Source: Gymnodinialimonas phycosphaerae (GTDB lineage Bacteria; Pseudomonadota; Alphaproteobacteria; Rhodobacterales; Rhodobacteraceae). From it: a stretch of 64,000 nucleotides of DNA. Location: the NCBI RefSeq assembly GCF_019195455.1, contig NZ_JAIMBW010000001.1, positions 4,243,849 to 4,307,848 on the forward strand. The letters run 5' to 3'. The notes under the pieces were generated by a model. The model worked only from the letters and a program-made list of their open reading frames with translations, searched no databases and had not been told where the DNA came from. Position 1 is the first letter of the stretch, and every line of letters begins with the position of its first letter. The position numbers were made by a program, and so were the translations under genes. Below, one piece after another: positions 44,783 to 51,980 of this stretch.

Positions 44783-45093
44783 TGAGCGCCTTCACTGACG
44801 CCCTCGGGGTGCTGTTCCTCGATGCCAATCTCTCGGTTGAGATCTGGCATCGGGACAGCGAAGGGCAGTTTACGCGCGCCCGGGGCATCTTGCGCCGCCC
44901 CGATGAGATCACCGAGTTCGGATCGGCGCGGCTTATGTCAGACACCACTCGGATCGATGTTCGGGTGGTGGATATCCCAGCACCTCGGCCGCAGGAGCAG
45001 ATCCTGATCGGGGACGAAACCTTCCTGATCCAGGGCGAGCCACGCCGTGACCGCGAGCGGCTCATTTGGACGATTGAACTGACCCCCGCATGA
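44782..45093 (+). CDS. Putative head-tail joining protein
   Basis: A 103-residue protein beginning MSAFTDALGVLFLDANLSVE, beta-rich, with SDTTRIDVRVVDIPAPRPQEQILIGDETFLIQGEPRRDRER. The position immediately after the capsid gene and the size fit a head completion or connector protein. Its ATG overlaps the capsid stop (TGATG). Confidence 0.72.
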   Translation: MSAFTDALGVLFLDANLSVEIWHRDSEGQFTRARGILRRPDEITEFGSARLMSDTTRIDVRVVDIPAPRPQEQILIGDETFLIQGEPRRDRERLIWTIELTPA

Positions 45094-45719
45094 AATTGGG
45101 CCTCGACATCACACCCGACCTCGTCGCCGTGATGGCCGCCGAAATCAAGGCCGGCGAAAAGGCCGTCAGCGCCGCAATGCGCGAAGCTGGCACGGACCTG
45201 AAAGCCGCCTGGCGCGGGCAGATCACGCAAGCGGGGCTGGGCCGACGCTTGGCAAATTCGATCCGGAGCCAGACTTATCCAAAGGCTGGTGAAAGCTTGA
45301 AAGCCGCCGCGCTCGTTTGGTCAAAGGCCCCAGAAATTGTCGGGGCACATGACACGGGCCCGTTGATCCGCTCGAAGGACGGCTTTTGGCTGGCCATACC
45401 GACCGCGGCTGCCGGCAAAGGCCTGAAAGGTGGGCGCATCACACCGGGCGAATGGGAACGACGGAGGGGGCTACGCCTGCGGTTCGTCTATCGGCGCCGG
45501 GGGCCAAGCCTCTTGGTAGCCGACGGGCGGTTGAACAGCCGCGGACTGGGCGTTGCGTCTCGCTCAAAGACCGGGCGCGGTAAGGCGACAGTACCGATCT
45601 TCCTACTGGTGCCACAGGTGAAGCTCGCGAAACGGCTGGATCTGGCGCGGGATGCAGAGCGCGCGCAGGCGGCCGTGCCGGGGCTGATCGTGGCGAACTG
45701 GGTGGAGAACAAGCGTTGA
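45090..45719 (+). CDS. DUF6441 tail-connector protein
   Basis: A 209-residue protein matching DUF6441: KAGEKAVSAAMREAGTDLKAAWRGQ, LGRRLANSIRSQTYP, and a basic region RRRGLRLRFVYRRRG. It probably belongs to the neck or tail-completion proteins placed between head and tail genes. It overlaps both neighbours by four bases. Confidence 0.72.
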   Translation: MKLGLDITPDLVAVMAAEIKAGEKAVSAAMREAGTDLKAAWRGQITQAGLGRRLANSIRSQTYPKAGESLKAAALVWSKAPEIVGAHDTGPLIRSKDGFWLAIPTAAAGKGLKGGRITPGEWERRRGLRLRFVYRRRGPSLLVADGRLNSRGLGVASRSKTGRGKATVPIFLLVPQVKLAKRLDLARDAERAQAAVPGLIVANWVENKR

Positions 45720-46132
45720 GTTTGCGCGAAAGCATCCTCGCTGCGCTGAACGCGCGGCTCTCAGCTCTACCCGCCACCAACCTGCGCGGCGAAGTGCTGC
45801 CTGAGCGCGTGCCGGCCGAAGGGCTATTGATCTTGCGCGATGGCGAACCGGGTGAACCCGAGGTGACCTTGTCGCCTCTGATTTACCACTACCAGCATAG
45901 GGCCGAGATTGAAGCTGTGGTCCGGGGAACGGACCGTGATGCCGCGTTCGACATGCTGATCGCCAGCATCGGCATGGCGCTCGCCGCCGACCGGACGCTA
46001 GGCGGGCTCTGTGACTGGGTCGAGGCCAAAGCCCCGCAGCCTGTCGACCTGCCTGTCGAGGGCGCGGCGAGCCTGAAGGCGGCCGTGATCCCGGTGGTGC
46101 TGCACTATTCAACGACTGACCCGCTGGGGTGA
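45716..46132 (+). CDS. Putative tail terminator protein
   Basis: A 138-residue protein with MSLRESILAALNARLSALP at the start and RAEIEAVVRGTDRDAAFDMLIASIGMAL in the middle. This layout is shared by tail terminator (lambda gpU-like) proteins, which stop tail growth. Start is TTG at 45716 within a TTGA overlap. The DNA for its last 23 codons is repeated in altered form immediately downstream. Confidence 0.65.
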   Translation: MSLRESILAALNARLSALPATNLRGEVLPERVPAEGLLILRDGEPGEPEVTLSPLIYHYQHRAEIEAVVRGTDRDAAFDMLIASIGMALAADRTLGGLCDWVEAKAPQPVDLPVEGAASLKAAVIPVVLHYSTTDPLG

Positions 46133-46247
46133 CTTCGCGGCGAGCCTGAAGGCCGCGTTCGGCGGGACGATAGTCCACTGGACTGTCGTCTCATCCGACT
46201 CACTCCCGGTGGTGCTCCACTATTCCACGGCCCACCCGCTGGCCTGA
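46063..46247 (+). repeat. Tandem duplication with an inserted hairpin
   Basis: The 3' end of the tail-terminator gene (46063-46132) is repeated at 46136-46247: both copies share CGCGGCGAGCCTGAAGGC and CCCGGTGGTGCT with CACTATTC, and both end with a stop. The second copy carries about 45 extra bases containing the hairpin GACGATAGTCC-ACT-GGACTGTCGTC (46166-46190, one mismatch). The second copy lacks its own start. Confidence 0.75.
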
Positions 46248-46271
46248 CCCCTACAACCCGAGGAGAGAACC

Positions 46272-47210
46272 ATGGCACGAGCCCAAGGGGCGCGGGCGCA
46301 AATGGCGCTGGCGTTCGAAACGACCTATGGCACGCCGCCTGCGAGCGGCTACACCAAGATGCCCTTCGCCAGCACGACGCTGGGGGCAGAGCAACCGCTG
46401 CAAACCTCGGAGCTTCTTGGCTATGGCCGCGATCCGCAGGCCCCAATCAAGGATGCGGTGACGGCCGATGGCGATGTGGTCGTGCCGCTCGATGCCGAGG
46501 CTTTCGGCTTCTGGCTCAAGGCTGCCTTTGGCACCCCGACAACCACCGGTACAGGCCCCTATACTCACGAATTCCGCTCTGGAAACTGGGCACTGCCGTC
46601 GTTCTCGGTCGAAACCGGGATGCCGGAGGTGCCGCGCTTTGCGATGTATTCCGGCTGCATGGTCGACAGCCTCAACTGGCAGATGGCGAGGTCGGGCTTG
46701 CTGACGGCCACTGCCAGCATCGTGGCCCAGGGCGAAAACATCGCCACGAGCACCGCGGCGGGAACACCCGCCATGATCGCGCTGAAACGCTTTGGTCATT
46801 TCAACGGGGCCATCACGCGGAATGGGGCCAACATCGGTAACGTTGTCTCTGCCGACCTTACCTATGCCAACAATCTCGACCGGATTGAGACTATTCGCGC
46901 TGATGGGAAGATCGATGGTGCCGATCCGTCTATCGCGGCGCTGACCGGTAATGTCGTTGTCCGCTTTGCCGATCAGACGCTGGTGACGCAAGCGATCAAC
47001 GGCGAGGCCTGCGAGTTGGAGTTCTCCTATACCCTGCCCACCGGCGAGACCCTGACCCTGACGGCCCATGCCGTTTATCTCCCGCGTCCCCGGATCGAGA
47101 TTTCCGGCCCGCAAGGCGTACAGGCCACCTTTGATTGGCAGGCGGCCAGCGACGCAACCATGGGCCGGATGTGCACCGTCACGCTCACCAATGACCGCGA
47201 GGATTACTGA
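46272..47210 (+). CDS. Major tail tube protein
   Basis: A 312-residue protein beginning MARAQGARAQMALAFETTYGTPPA, with PDATTLG-type beta segments, EAFGFWLKAAFGTPTTTGTGPYTHEF and a C-terminal Ig-like part. This pattern is that of siphophage tail tube proteins annotated near the tail chaperone. It polymerises around the tape measure protein. A GAGGAGAG ribosome-binding site lies six bases before the ATG. Confidence 0.85.
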   Translation: MARAQGARAQMALAFETTYGTPPASGYTKMPFASTTLGAEQPLQTSELLGYGRDPQAPIKDAVTADGDVVVPLDAEAFGFWLKAAFGTPTTTGTGPYTHEFRSGNWALPSFSVETGMPEVPRFAMYSGCMVDSLNWQMARSGLLTATASIVAQGENIATSTAAGTPAMIALKRFGHFNGAITRNGANIGNVVSADLTYANNLDRIETIRADGKIDGADPSIAALTGNVVVRFADQTLVTQAINGEACELEFSYTLPTGETLTLTAHAVYLPRPRIEISGPQGVQATFDWQAASDATMGRMCTVTLTNDREDY

Positions 47211-47212
47211 CC

Positions 47213-47581
47213 ATGCTGCGCTTAAACTTGTCCACGGAACCGCGCTGGCTCGATCTGGGCCATGGCGTACGCTTGCTTGTGGAGCCGCTAACCACCGCCA
47301 TTATGTTGGCCGCGAGGAGCGATCCGGCGATTGTCGCCGCGGCGGCTGAGGCTGAGGGCGATGCGGCCCATTCCAACGATGACCTCGCGCGGATCGTCGC
47401 CAAAGCAGTCGCCCGCATCGTCGTGAAGGATTGGGACGGCGTGGGCGATGAAGACGGCAAGCCAATGCCTCTCACGCCCGAGGGCATCGATGCCCTGCTG
47501 GAGCTTTGGCCGATCTTTGAGGCCTTTCAGACGAAATACATCGCAGGCGCGCTTATTCTGGATGCGGAAAAAAACGTCTGA
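47213..47581 (+). CDS. Tail assembly chaperone, short (gpG-like) form
   Basis: A 122-residue protein (MLRLNLSTEPRWLDLGHGVRLLVEP) of the size and position of lambda gpG, between the tube and tape-measure genes. It would coat the tape measure protein during tail assembly. The last codons run through A AAA AAC, a canonical -1 slippery site, seven bases before the stop, so a fraction of ribosomes should read on into the following frame. Confidence 0.8.
   Translation: MLRLNLSTEPRWLDLGHGVRLLVEPLTTAIMLAARSDPAIVAAAAEAEGDAAHSNDDLARIVAKAVARIVVKDWDGVGDEDGKPMPLTPEGIDALLELWPIFEAFQTKYIAGALILDAEKNV
47569..47575 (+). promoter_or_regulatory. Programmed -1 ribosomal frameshift site A AAA AAC
   Basis: The heptamer is in the right phase: GAA AAA AAC in the zero frame of the chaperone gene, with the last A of GAA as the first base. 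Re-pairing in the -1 frame opens a 112-codon extension. This is the bacterial and viral consensus type X XXY YYZ. Confidence 0.75.
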
Positions 47582-47913
47582 CCGCTCTCGCCGACTGGGA
47601 ATTCGGCGGGGGCGGTCAGTATTGCGCCGCATGCCCCTGTGTTTGCGCGGAATGCCCGCGCAGTATTCACAAACCGCTGACCCTTGAGGGGTGGCAGGTC
47701 TGGGATCTAGTGCAGCGCCTCGGTGGACAGGTGCGCGTTGCTGGCGGCATGAGCAGCGGCGTTGCTCTTGGCTGGGATATGGGGGCAGCGCTGCAACTCG
47801 GTGCAGCCCTTGGGCTCTCGCCCCTCATCGTCGCGGAACTCCTGCCGCCCATCGAGGCGGTGATGGTGCGCAAGATCAACGAAGCAATGCAGGCCGGATC
47901 AGGCCTGACCTGA
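47575..47913 (+). CDS. -1 frame extension of the tail chaperone (gpT-like part)
   Basis: The -1 frame is open from the slippery site to the stop at 47911-47913. It reads ADWEFGGGGQYC, then a Cys-rich stretch (YCAACPCVCAECPR), then KPLTLEGWQVWDLVQRLGGQVRVAGG and a helical C-terminus. The fusion product would have about 233 residues, matching the gpG-gpT arrangement. No start codon with a ribosome-binding site precedes the Cys-rich part; a GTG at 47710 gives only 67 residues. The Cys cluster could bind zinc. Confidence 0.72.
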   Translation, partial: RLTALADWEFGGGGQYCAACPCVCAECPRSIHKPLTLEGWQVWDLVQRLGGQVRVAGGMSSGVALGWDMGAALQLGAALGLSPLIVAELLPPIEAVMVRKINEAMQAGSGLT

Positions 47914-47961
47914 CCTCGTTTCCATTGGGAACGAGGTTTCATCCATTGAGGACGTCTTTCC

Positions 47962-50403
47962 ATGGCAGAAAAGCGCGTTTCCGTCCGGCTTTCCGCGACT
48001 GGCGGCCGACAGGTGCGCGCCGAATTGGAAGGTGTCGGCAAAGCCGGATCGCGGGGCTTCGGCCGTCTCAGCCGTGAAATGGAGTTCGCGAACACCCGCA
48101 TGGCGGCCTTCGTGCGCCGTGCCCGGATCGCCGCGACGGCGGCAGCCACAGCCTTGGCCGGTGCGGTTGTCGCGATGACCCGCTCGACGGTCGCGGCCGC
48201 CAACGAAATCAACCAGCTTTCTCAGGTCGCCAATGCCGCTCCCGAGGTCTTCCAACGCTGGTCGGCAGCCTCGGCCACCGTGGGCATCGAACAAGAAAAA
48301 CTCGCCGATATCCTGAAGGACGTGAACGACCGCGTGGGCGACTTCCTGCAAACCGGCGGCGGCCCGATGGCGGATTTCTTTGAGAATATCGCGCCGCGCG
48401 TTGGGGTGACGGCGGATCAGTTCGCCCGTCTTTCGGGGCCGGAAGCGCTGCAGCTTTATGTCTCGAGCCTCGAGCGCGCGGGTGTCAGCCAACAGGAGAT
48501 GACCTTCTATCTCGAGGCCATGGCCTCGGATGCGACGCGGCTGATCCCCCTGCTGCAAAACGGCGGTGCAGAGATGACCAGGCTTGGGGCGCAGGCGCAG
48601 GCGCTTGGTGCGGTGCTGGACGCTGATGCCATCGCCGCCATGCGCCGGTCGGAACTCGCGTTGGTCAGCATCGGCCAGGTCTTTACGGGCGTTCGCAACC
48701 GGATTGCCGTGGCGCTCGCTCCGACGCTGGAGGCTGCGGCCAATGCGTTTGTCGCCATTGCATCCAGCACCAGCCCGATCAGTCGGGCGTTCGATGCGGT
48801 ACTGGCCAACCTTGACCGGCTGGCGATCTATGCCAGCACCTTCGCCACCTTTCTCGCCGGACGCTGGGTGGCCGCCATGGCCGCCGCGGCGCTCTCTGTC
48901 CGAGGCCTCGCCACTACGCTTGTCGTGCTGAAAGGCGCCCTCATCCGCACCGGCGTCGGCGCTTTGATCGTCGGCGCGGGCGAGTTGGTCTACTGGTTCA
49001 CGCGCCTCGCCTCTGGCGCCGGCGGCTTCGGTGAGGCCATGCGGCTCTTGAAGGATGTCGCTGTCGAGGCATGGGAACGGATTAAAATGGGGGCCAACGC
49101 AGCCGGGTCGCGTGCCACAGCCATGTTTTATGATCTTAAAGCCGATGCCGCGATCGGCATGGCTGGGGCCATCGAGAGTGTCGTGGCTTTTGGCAACACG
49201 ACCGCCAATACCTTCGAGGGCGCGCTTTTGGCCGTGCGCGAGATCTGGTCGCGCTTGCCGGATGTGATCGGGGATCTGGTCTTCTCGGCGGCCAACCGCA
49301 TGCTCGACGGGATCGAGGCCATGCTGAACGGCGCAATTCGCCGAATTGACGCCTTCACGGGGCGCATTCGGGATGCGTTGGCGGCGGTCGGCATCGAGAC
49401 CACCTTTGGTCAGATCGGCGAGATCAACCTCGGCGATATCCCGAACCCTTTCGCAGGCGCCTCCGCTGATGCAGGGACGGCTGCGGCAGAGGCTTTTCGG
49501 CGAGCCTTCGAGGATAACCCACTCTCTGTTCCCGACCTTGGGCTGGATGGCATTGCGGCCGATGCCCTGGAAACAGCCAATATTTACCGGCGTGCTGCCA
49601 CGGATCTTGCGAATGGAGCGACAGCCCCACTCACCTCCTGGGGCGCACTTCGCGATGCCGTTGCGGGCACGGGCGAAGAAGGCGCGGCGGCGCTGGATGA
49701 GGCCACGGCCTCTGCAGATCGGCTATCGGATGCCATGGGGCGCGCCGGTGGCGCGGCAGGAAGTGCCGGAGATCGGATCGCCACCGGGTGGCGCGCAGTC
49801 TCTGAATCTCTTCAGGCTTATGCCACGGATGCTCTGAACTGGGGCAAAGGCCTCGGCGAAACCCTGACCGGAGCCTTCAGTGGTGCCGAAAGCGCCTTCC
49901 GAAGCTTCGTCGAGACCGGCAAATTCGATTTCAAGGGCCTCGTGCGCTCGATCCTGGCAGACCTCGCGGTTCTGTCGTTCAAGCGTGCAGTGCTGGGACC
50001 CATCGCCTCCGCGCTCTCAGGCATCTTTGGCGGCGGCTCTGTTGCGGCGGCTGTCTCGCATGCGGGCGGTATCGTAGGCCTGTCCGGACATAACCGCTCT
50101 GTGCCTGCGATGGCTTTCGCAGCGGCACCCCGGATGCATTCCGGCGGTTGGGCAGGTCTCCGCCCCGATGAGGTCCCGACAATCCTGCAGCGCGGTGAGC
50201 GAGTGCTGAATCGGCGTGAAGCGGCAGACTATGGCAGGGGCGGCGGTGCTGGCGCAGGCGTGACGGTGAACATCGACGCGCGCGGTGCACAGATGGGCGT
50301 GGCCGAGCAGATCGACGCTCGCCTTCGCGCGGCCATCCCCGAGATCGCCCGCATTGCGAAGGAAAGCGTAGCCGATGGGCGGCGCCGGGGTCAGGTGATC
50401 TAA
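47962..50403 (+). CDS. Tail tape measure protein (lambda family)
   Basis: An 813-residue protein. Residues 10-120 are basic and helical (VSVRLSATGGRQVRAELEGVG), a central region has hydrophobic helices (FATFLAGRWVAAMAAAALSV, TGVGALIVGAGELVYWFTRLA), and the C-terminus contains FDFKGLVRSILADLAVLSFKRAV and PTILQRGERVLNRREA, common in lambda-type tape measure proteins. Its length sets tail length, here suggesting a modest siphophage tail. Confidence 0.9.
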   Translation: MAEKRVSVRLSATGGRQVRAELEGVGKAGSRGFGRLSREMEFANTRMAAFVRRARIAATAAATALAGAVVAMTRSTVAAANEINQLSQVANAAPEVFQRWSAASATVGIEQEKLADILKDVNDRVGDFLQTGGGPMADFFENIAPRVGVTADQFARLSGPEALQLYVSSLERAGVSQQEMTFYLEAMASDATRLIPLLQNGGAEMTRLGAQAQALGAVLDADAIAAMRRSELALVSIGQVFTGVRNRIAVALAPTLEAAANAFVAIASSTSPISRAFDAVLANLDRLAIYASTFATFLAGRWVAAMAAAALSVRGLATTLVVLKGALIRTGVGALIVGAGELVYWFTRLASGAGGFGEAMRLLKDVAVEAWERIKMGANAAGSRATAMFYDLKADAAIGMAGAIESVVAFGNTTANTFEGALLAVREIWSRLPDVIGDLVFSAANRMLDGIEAMLNGAIRRIDAFTGRIRDALAAVGIETTFGQIGEINLGDIPNPFAGASADAGTAAAEAFRRAFEDNPLSVPDLGLDGIAADALETANIYRRAATDLANGATAPLTSWGALRDAVAGTGEEGAAALDEATASADRLSDAMGRAGGAAGSAGDRIATGWRAVSESLQAYATDALNWGKGLGETLTGAFSGAESAFRSFVETGKFDFKGLVRSILADLAVLSFKRAVLGPIASALSGIFGGGSVAAAVSHAGGIVGLSGHNRSVPAMAFAAAPRMHSGGWAGLRPDEVPTILQRGERVLNRREAADYGRGGGAGAGVTVNIDARGAQMGVAEQIDARLRAAIPEIARIAKESVADGRRRGQVI

Positions 50404-50407
50404 AATC

Positions 50408-50995
50408 ATGGCCATTCCTGTCTTGCCACTGACGCTCGTGTCTTCGCTCGAGCGGCGCCTGGTGACATCCGTTGCCGAGACTCGCTCGCCCTTCACCGGC
50501 ACATCCCAGATCCAGGACTGGGGCGCGTCGTGGTGGGAGTACCAGATCGAGATGGCGGTGACCCAAGGGGCCAAGGCGCGGCGGCTTTCGGCCTTCTTAA
50601 CCGCCCTTGGTGGATTGCGGGGCCGGTTCCTGTTCCCCGATCCCTCGATCGAGGTGCCGGTGGCGGCGGGCAATCCTTACGTGACCGAGGCGCAAGTCGC
50701 AGGGGCATCCACCTTGCGCACGGCAGGTTGGGGGCTTGGTCTGCGCGCGGGGGATTTCTTCCAGGTGGGTTCGGATGCCACCACGCGGCTTTACCAGCTG
50801 ACGGGCGATGTGACGCCCTTGGGCAGCGAGGCGACGCTCGCCTTCGTGCCGCCGCTTCGGGCTTCTGTACCGGTCGGCACGCTGCTTGGCCTTGAGACCC
50901 CGTCAGTTCTGTTGCGCCTGACGGCTCCAGTGCCCTCGGTCATCGGCCGGGCGGATCAGCACCGCTTCACGATATCAGCGCGGGAGGCGCTCTAA
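50408..50995 (+). CDS. Distal/minor tail protein
   Basis: A 195-residue protein (MAIPVLPLTLVSSLERRLVTSV), beta-rich, with SQIQDWGASWWEYQIEMAVTQGAKARRLSAFLTALGGLRGRFLFPDPS. This matches a minor tail family placed right after the tape measure gene, analogous to lambda gpM or the distal tail protein. The stop overlaps the next ATG. Confidence 0.72.
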   Translation: MAIPVLPLTLVSSLERRLVTSVAETRSPFTGTSQIQDWGASWWEYQIEMAVTQGAKARRLSAFLTALGGLRGRFLFPDPSIEVPVAAGNPYVTEAQVAGASTLRTAGWGLGLRAGDFFQVGSDATTRLYQLTGDVTPLGSEATLAFVPPLRASVPVGTLLGLETPSVLLRLTAPVPSVIGRADQHRFTISAREAL

Positions 50996-51555
50996 TGAGC
51001 CGTGATCTCACCATCGCCTTCGCCACTGCGCTGGCAGATCAGAGCCTGCGGCCGGTCATCTTCTTCGAGGGCCAGTTCGCCACGGGCTGGGTGCGTATCT
51101 GGTCAGGTCTGGGAGAGGTCAGTTGGAACGGCCAAAGCTGGGCCGGGGCTGGGTCTCTTCTCGGGCTCGGCTCCCTCGACGAAACCGGGGAAGTTGTGGC
51201 GGGCGGCACGGCCGTCTCGCTTTCCGGCGTGCCGCTGGACCTTGTGCAGATGGCCATCGAGGAGGCCCGCCAAGGCTTGCCGGGTCGCATCTGGCTGGGG
51301 CTTCTGGCCGAGAATGGCAGCATCATTGCTGATCCGGTTCAGGCCTTCTCGGGCCGGCTCGATGTGCCAGAAATCAAGGATGATGAGGATACCTGCACGA
51401 TCACCATCAGCTATGAGAGCCGGCTCATTGATCTCACCGTAGCCCGGACCTGGCGCTACACCCATGAAAGCCAGCAAGTCTTGTTCCCGGGCGATCTCGG
51501 GTTTGAATACGTGACCGCAATCCAGGATCGCGAAATCACCTGGGGGCGGGGATAG
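50995..51555 (+). CDS. Minor tail protein
   Basis: A 186-residue beta-rich protein with SLRPVIFFEGQFATGWVRIWSGLG and a C-terminal SYESRLIDLTVARTWRYTHESQQVLFPGDLGFEYV. The order after the tape measure gene fits lambda gpL-like hub components. No specific domain name can be given with certainty. Confidence 0.68.
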   Translation: MSRDLTIAFATALADQSLRPVIFFEGQFATGWVRIWSGLGEVSWNGQSWAGAGSLLGLGSLDETGEVVAGGTAVSLSGVPLDLVQMAIEEARQGLPGRIWLGLLAENGSIIADPVQAFSGRLDVPEIKDDEDTCTITISYESRLIDLTVARTWRYTHESQQVLFPGDLGFEYVTAIQDREITWGRG

Positions 51556-51557
51556 AC

Positions 51558-51965
51558 ATGGCCCGCGTCGATCACTGGGAACGCCTTCTAGCCGCAGCCA
51601 TCGATACGGCAAGGGCTAAGCCTTTCGTCTGGGGCGTTCATGACTGCCCGACCTTTGCTTTCGAGACGCGCATGATCCTGACCGGTGGTGAGGATGTCGC
51701 TGCTCTTTGGCGGGGTCGCTACACCACGGCGCTCGGCGGCGAGCGTGTGATGCGCCGACTGGGCTGGGCCTCGCTTGAGGACATGGGTCGTGCGCTTCTG
51801 GGCGAACCACGCCCGTCGGTGCTTCTTGCTGGGCGCGGCGACATCGTTCTGGCGGACACCGGTCTTGGCTTCGGCATCTGCACTGGGGCCACGGCGGTTG
51901 GGATGGCCCCTGAAGGCCTCATGACCGTTCCACTGACCTCTTGCCAGCTTGCCTGGCCCATCTGA
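51558..51965 (+). CDS. DUF6950 / NlpC-P60-like tail protein
   Basis: A 135-residue protein with FVWGVHDCPTFAFETRMILTG, the conserved DC motif region of DUF6950, distantly like NlpC/P60 cysteine peptidases. GRGDIVLADTGLGFGICTGATAVGMAPEG follows. In lambda-type tails the gpK protein in this position has NlpC/P60 activity and helps cell-wall penetration. The catalytic His is not obvious, so activity is uncertain. Confidence 0.7.
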   Translation: MARVDHWERLLAAAIDTARAKPFVWGVHDCPTFAFETRMILTGGEDVAALWRGRYTTALGGERVMRRLGWASLEDMGRALLGEPRPSVLLAGRGDIVLADTGLGFGICTGATAVGMAPEGLMTVPLTSCQLAWPI

Positions 51966-51980
51966 ACCTGGACTGACCCC

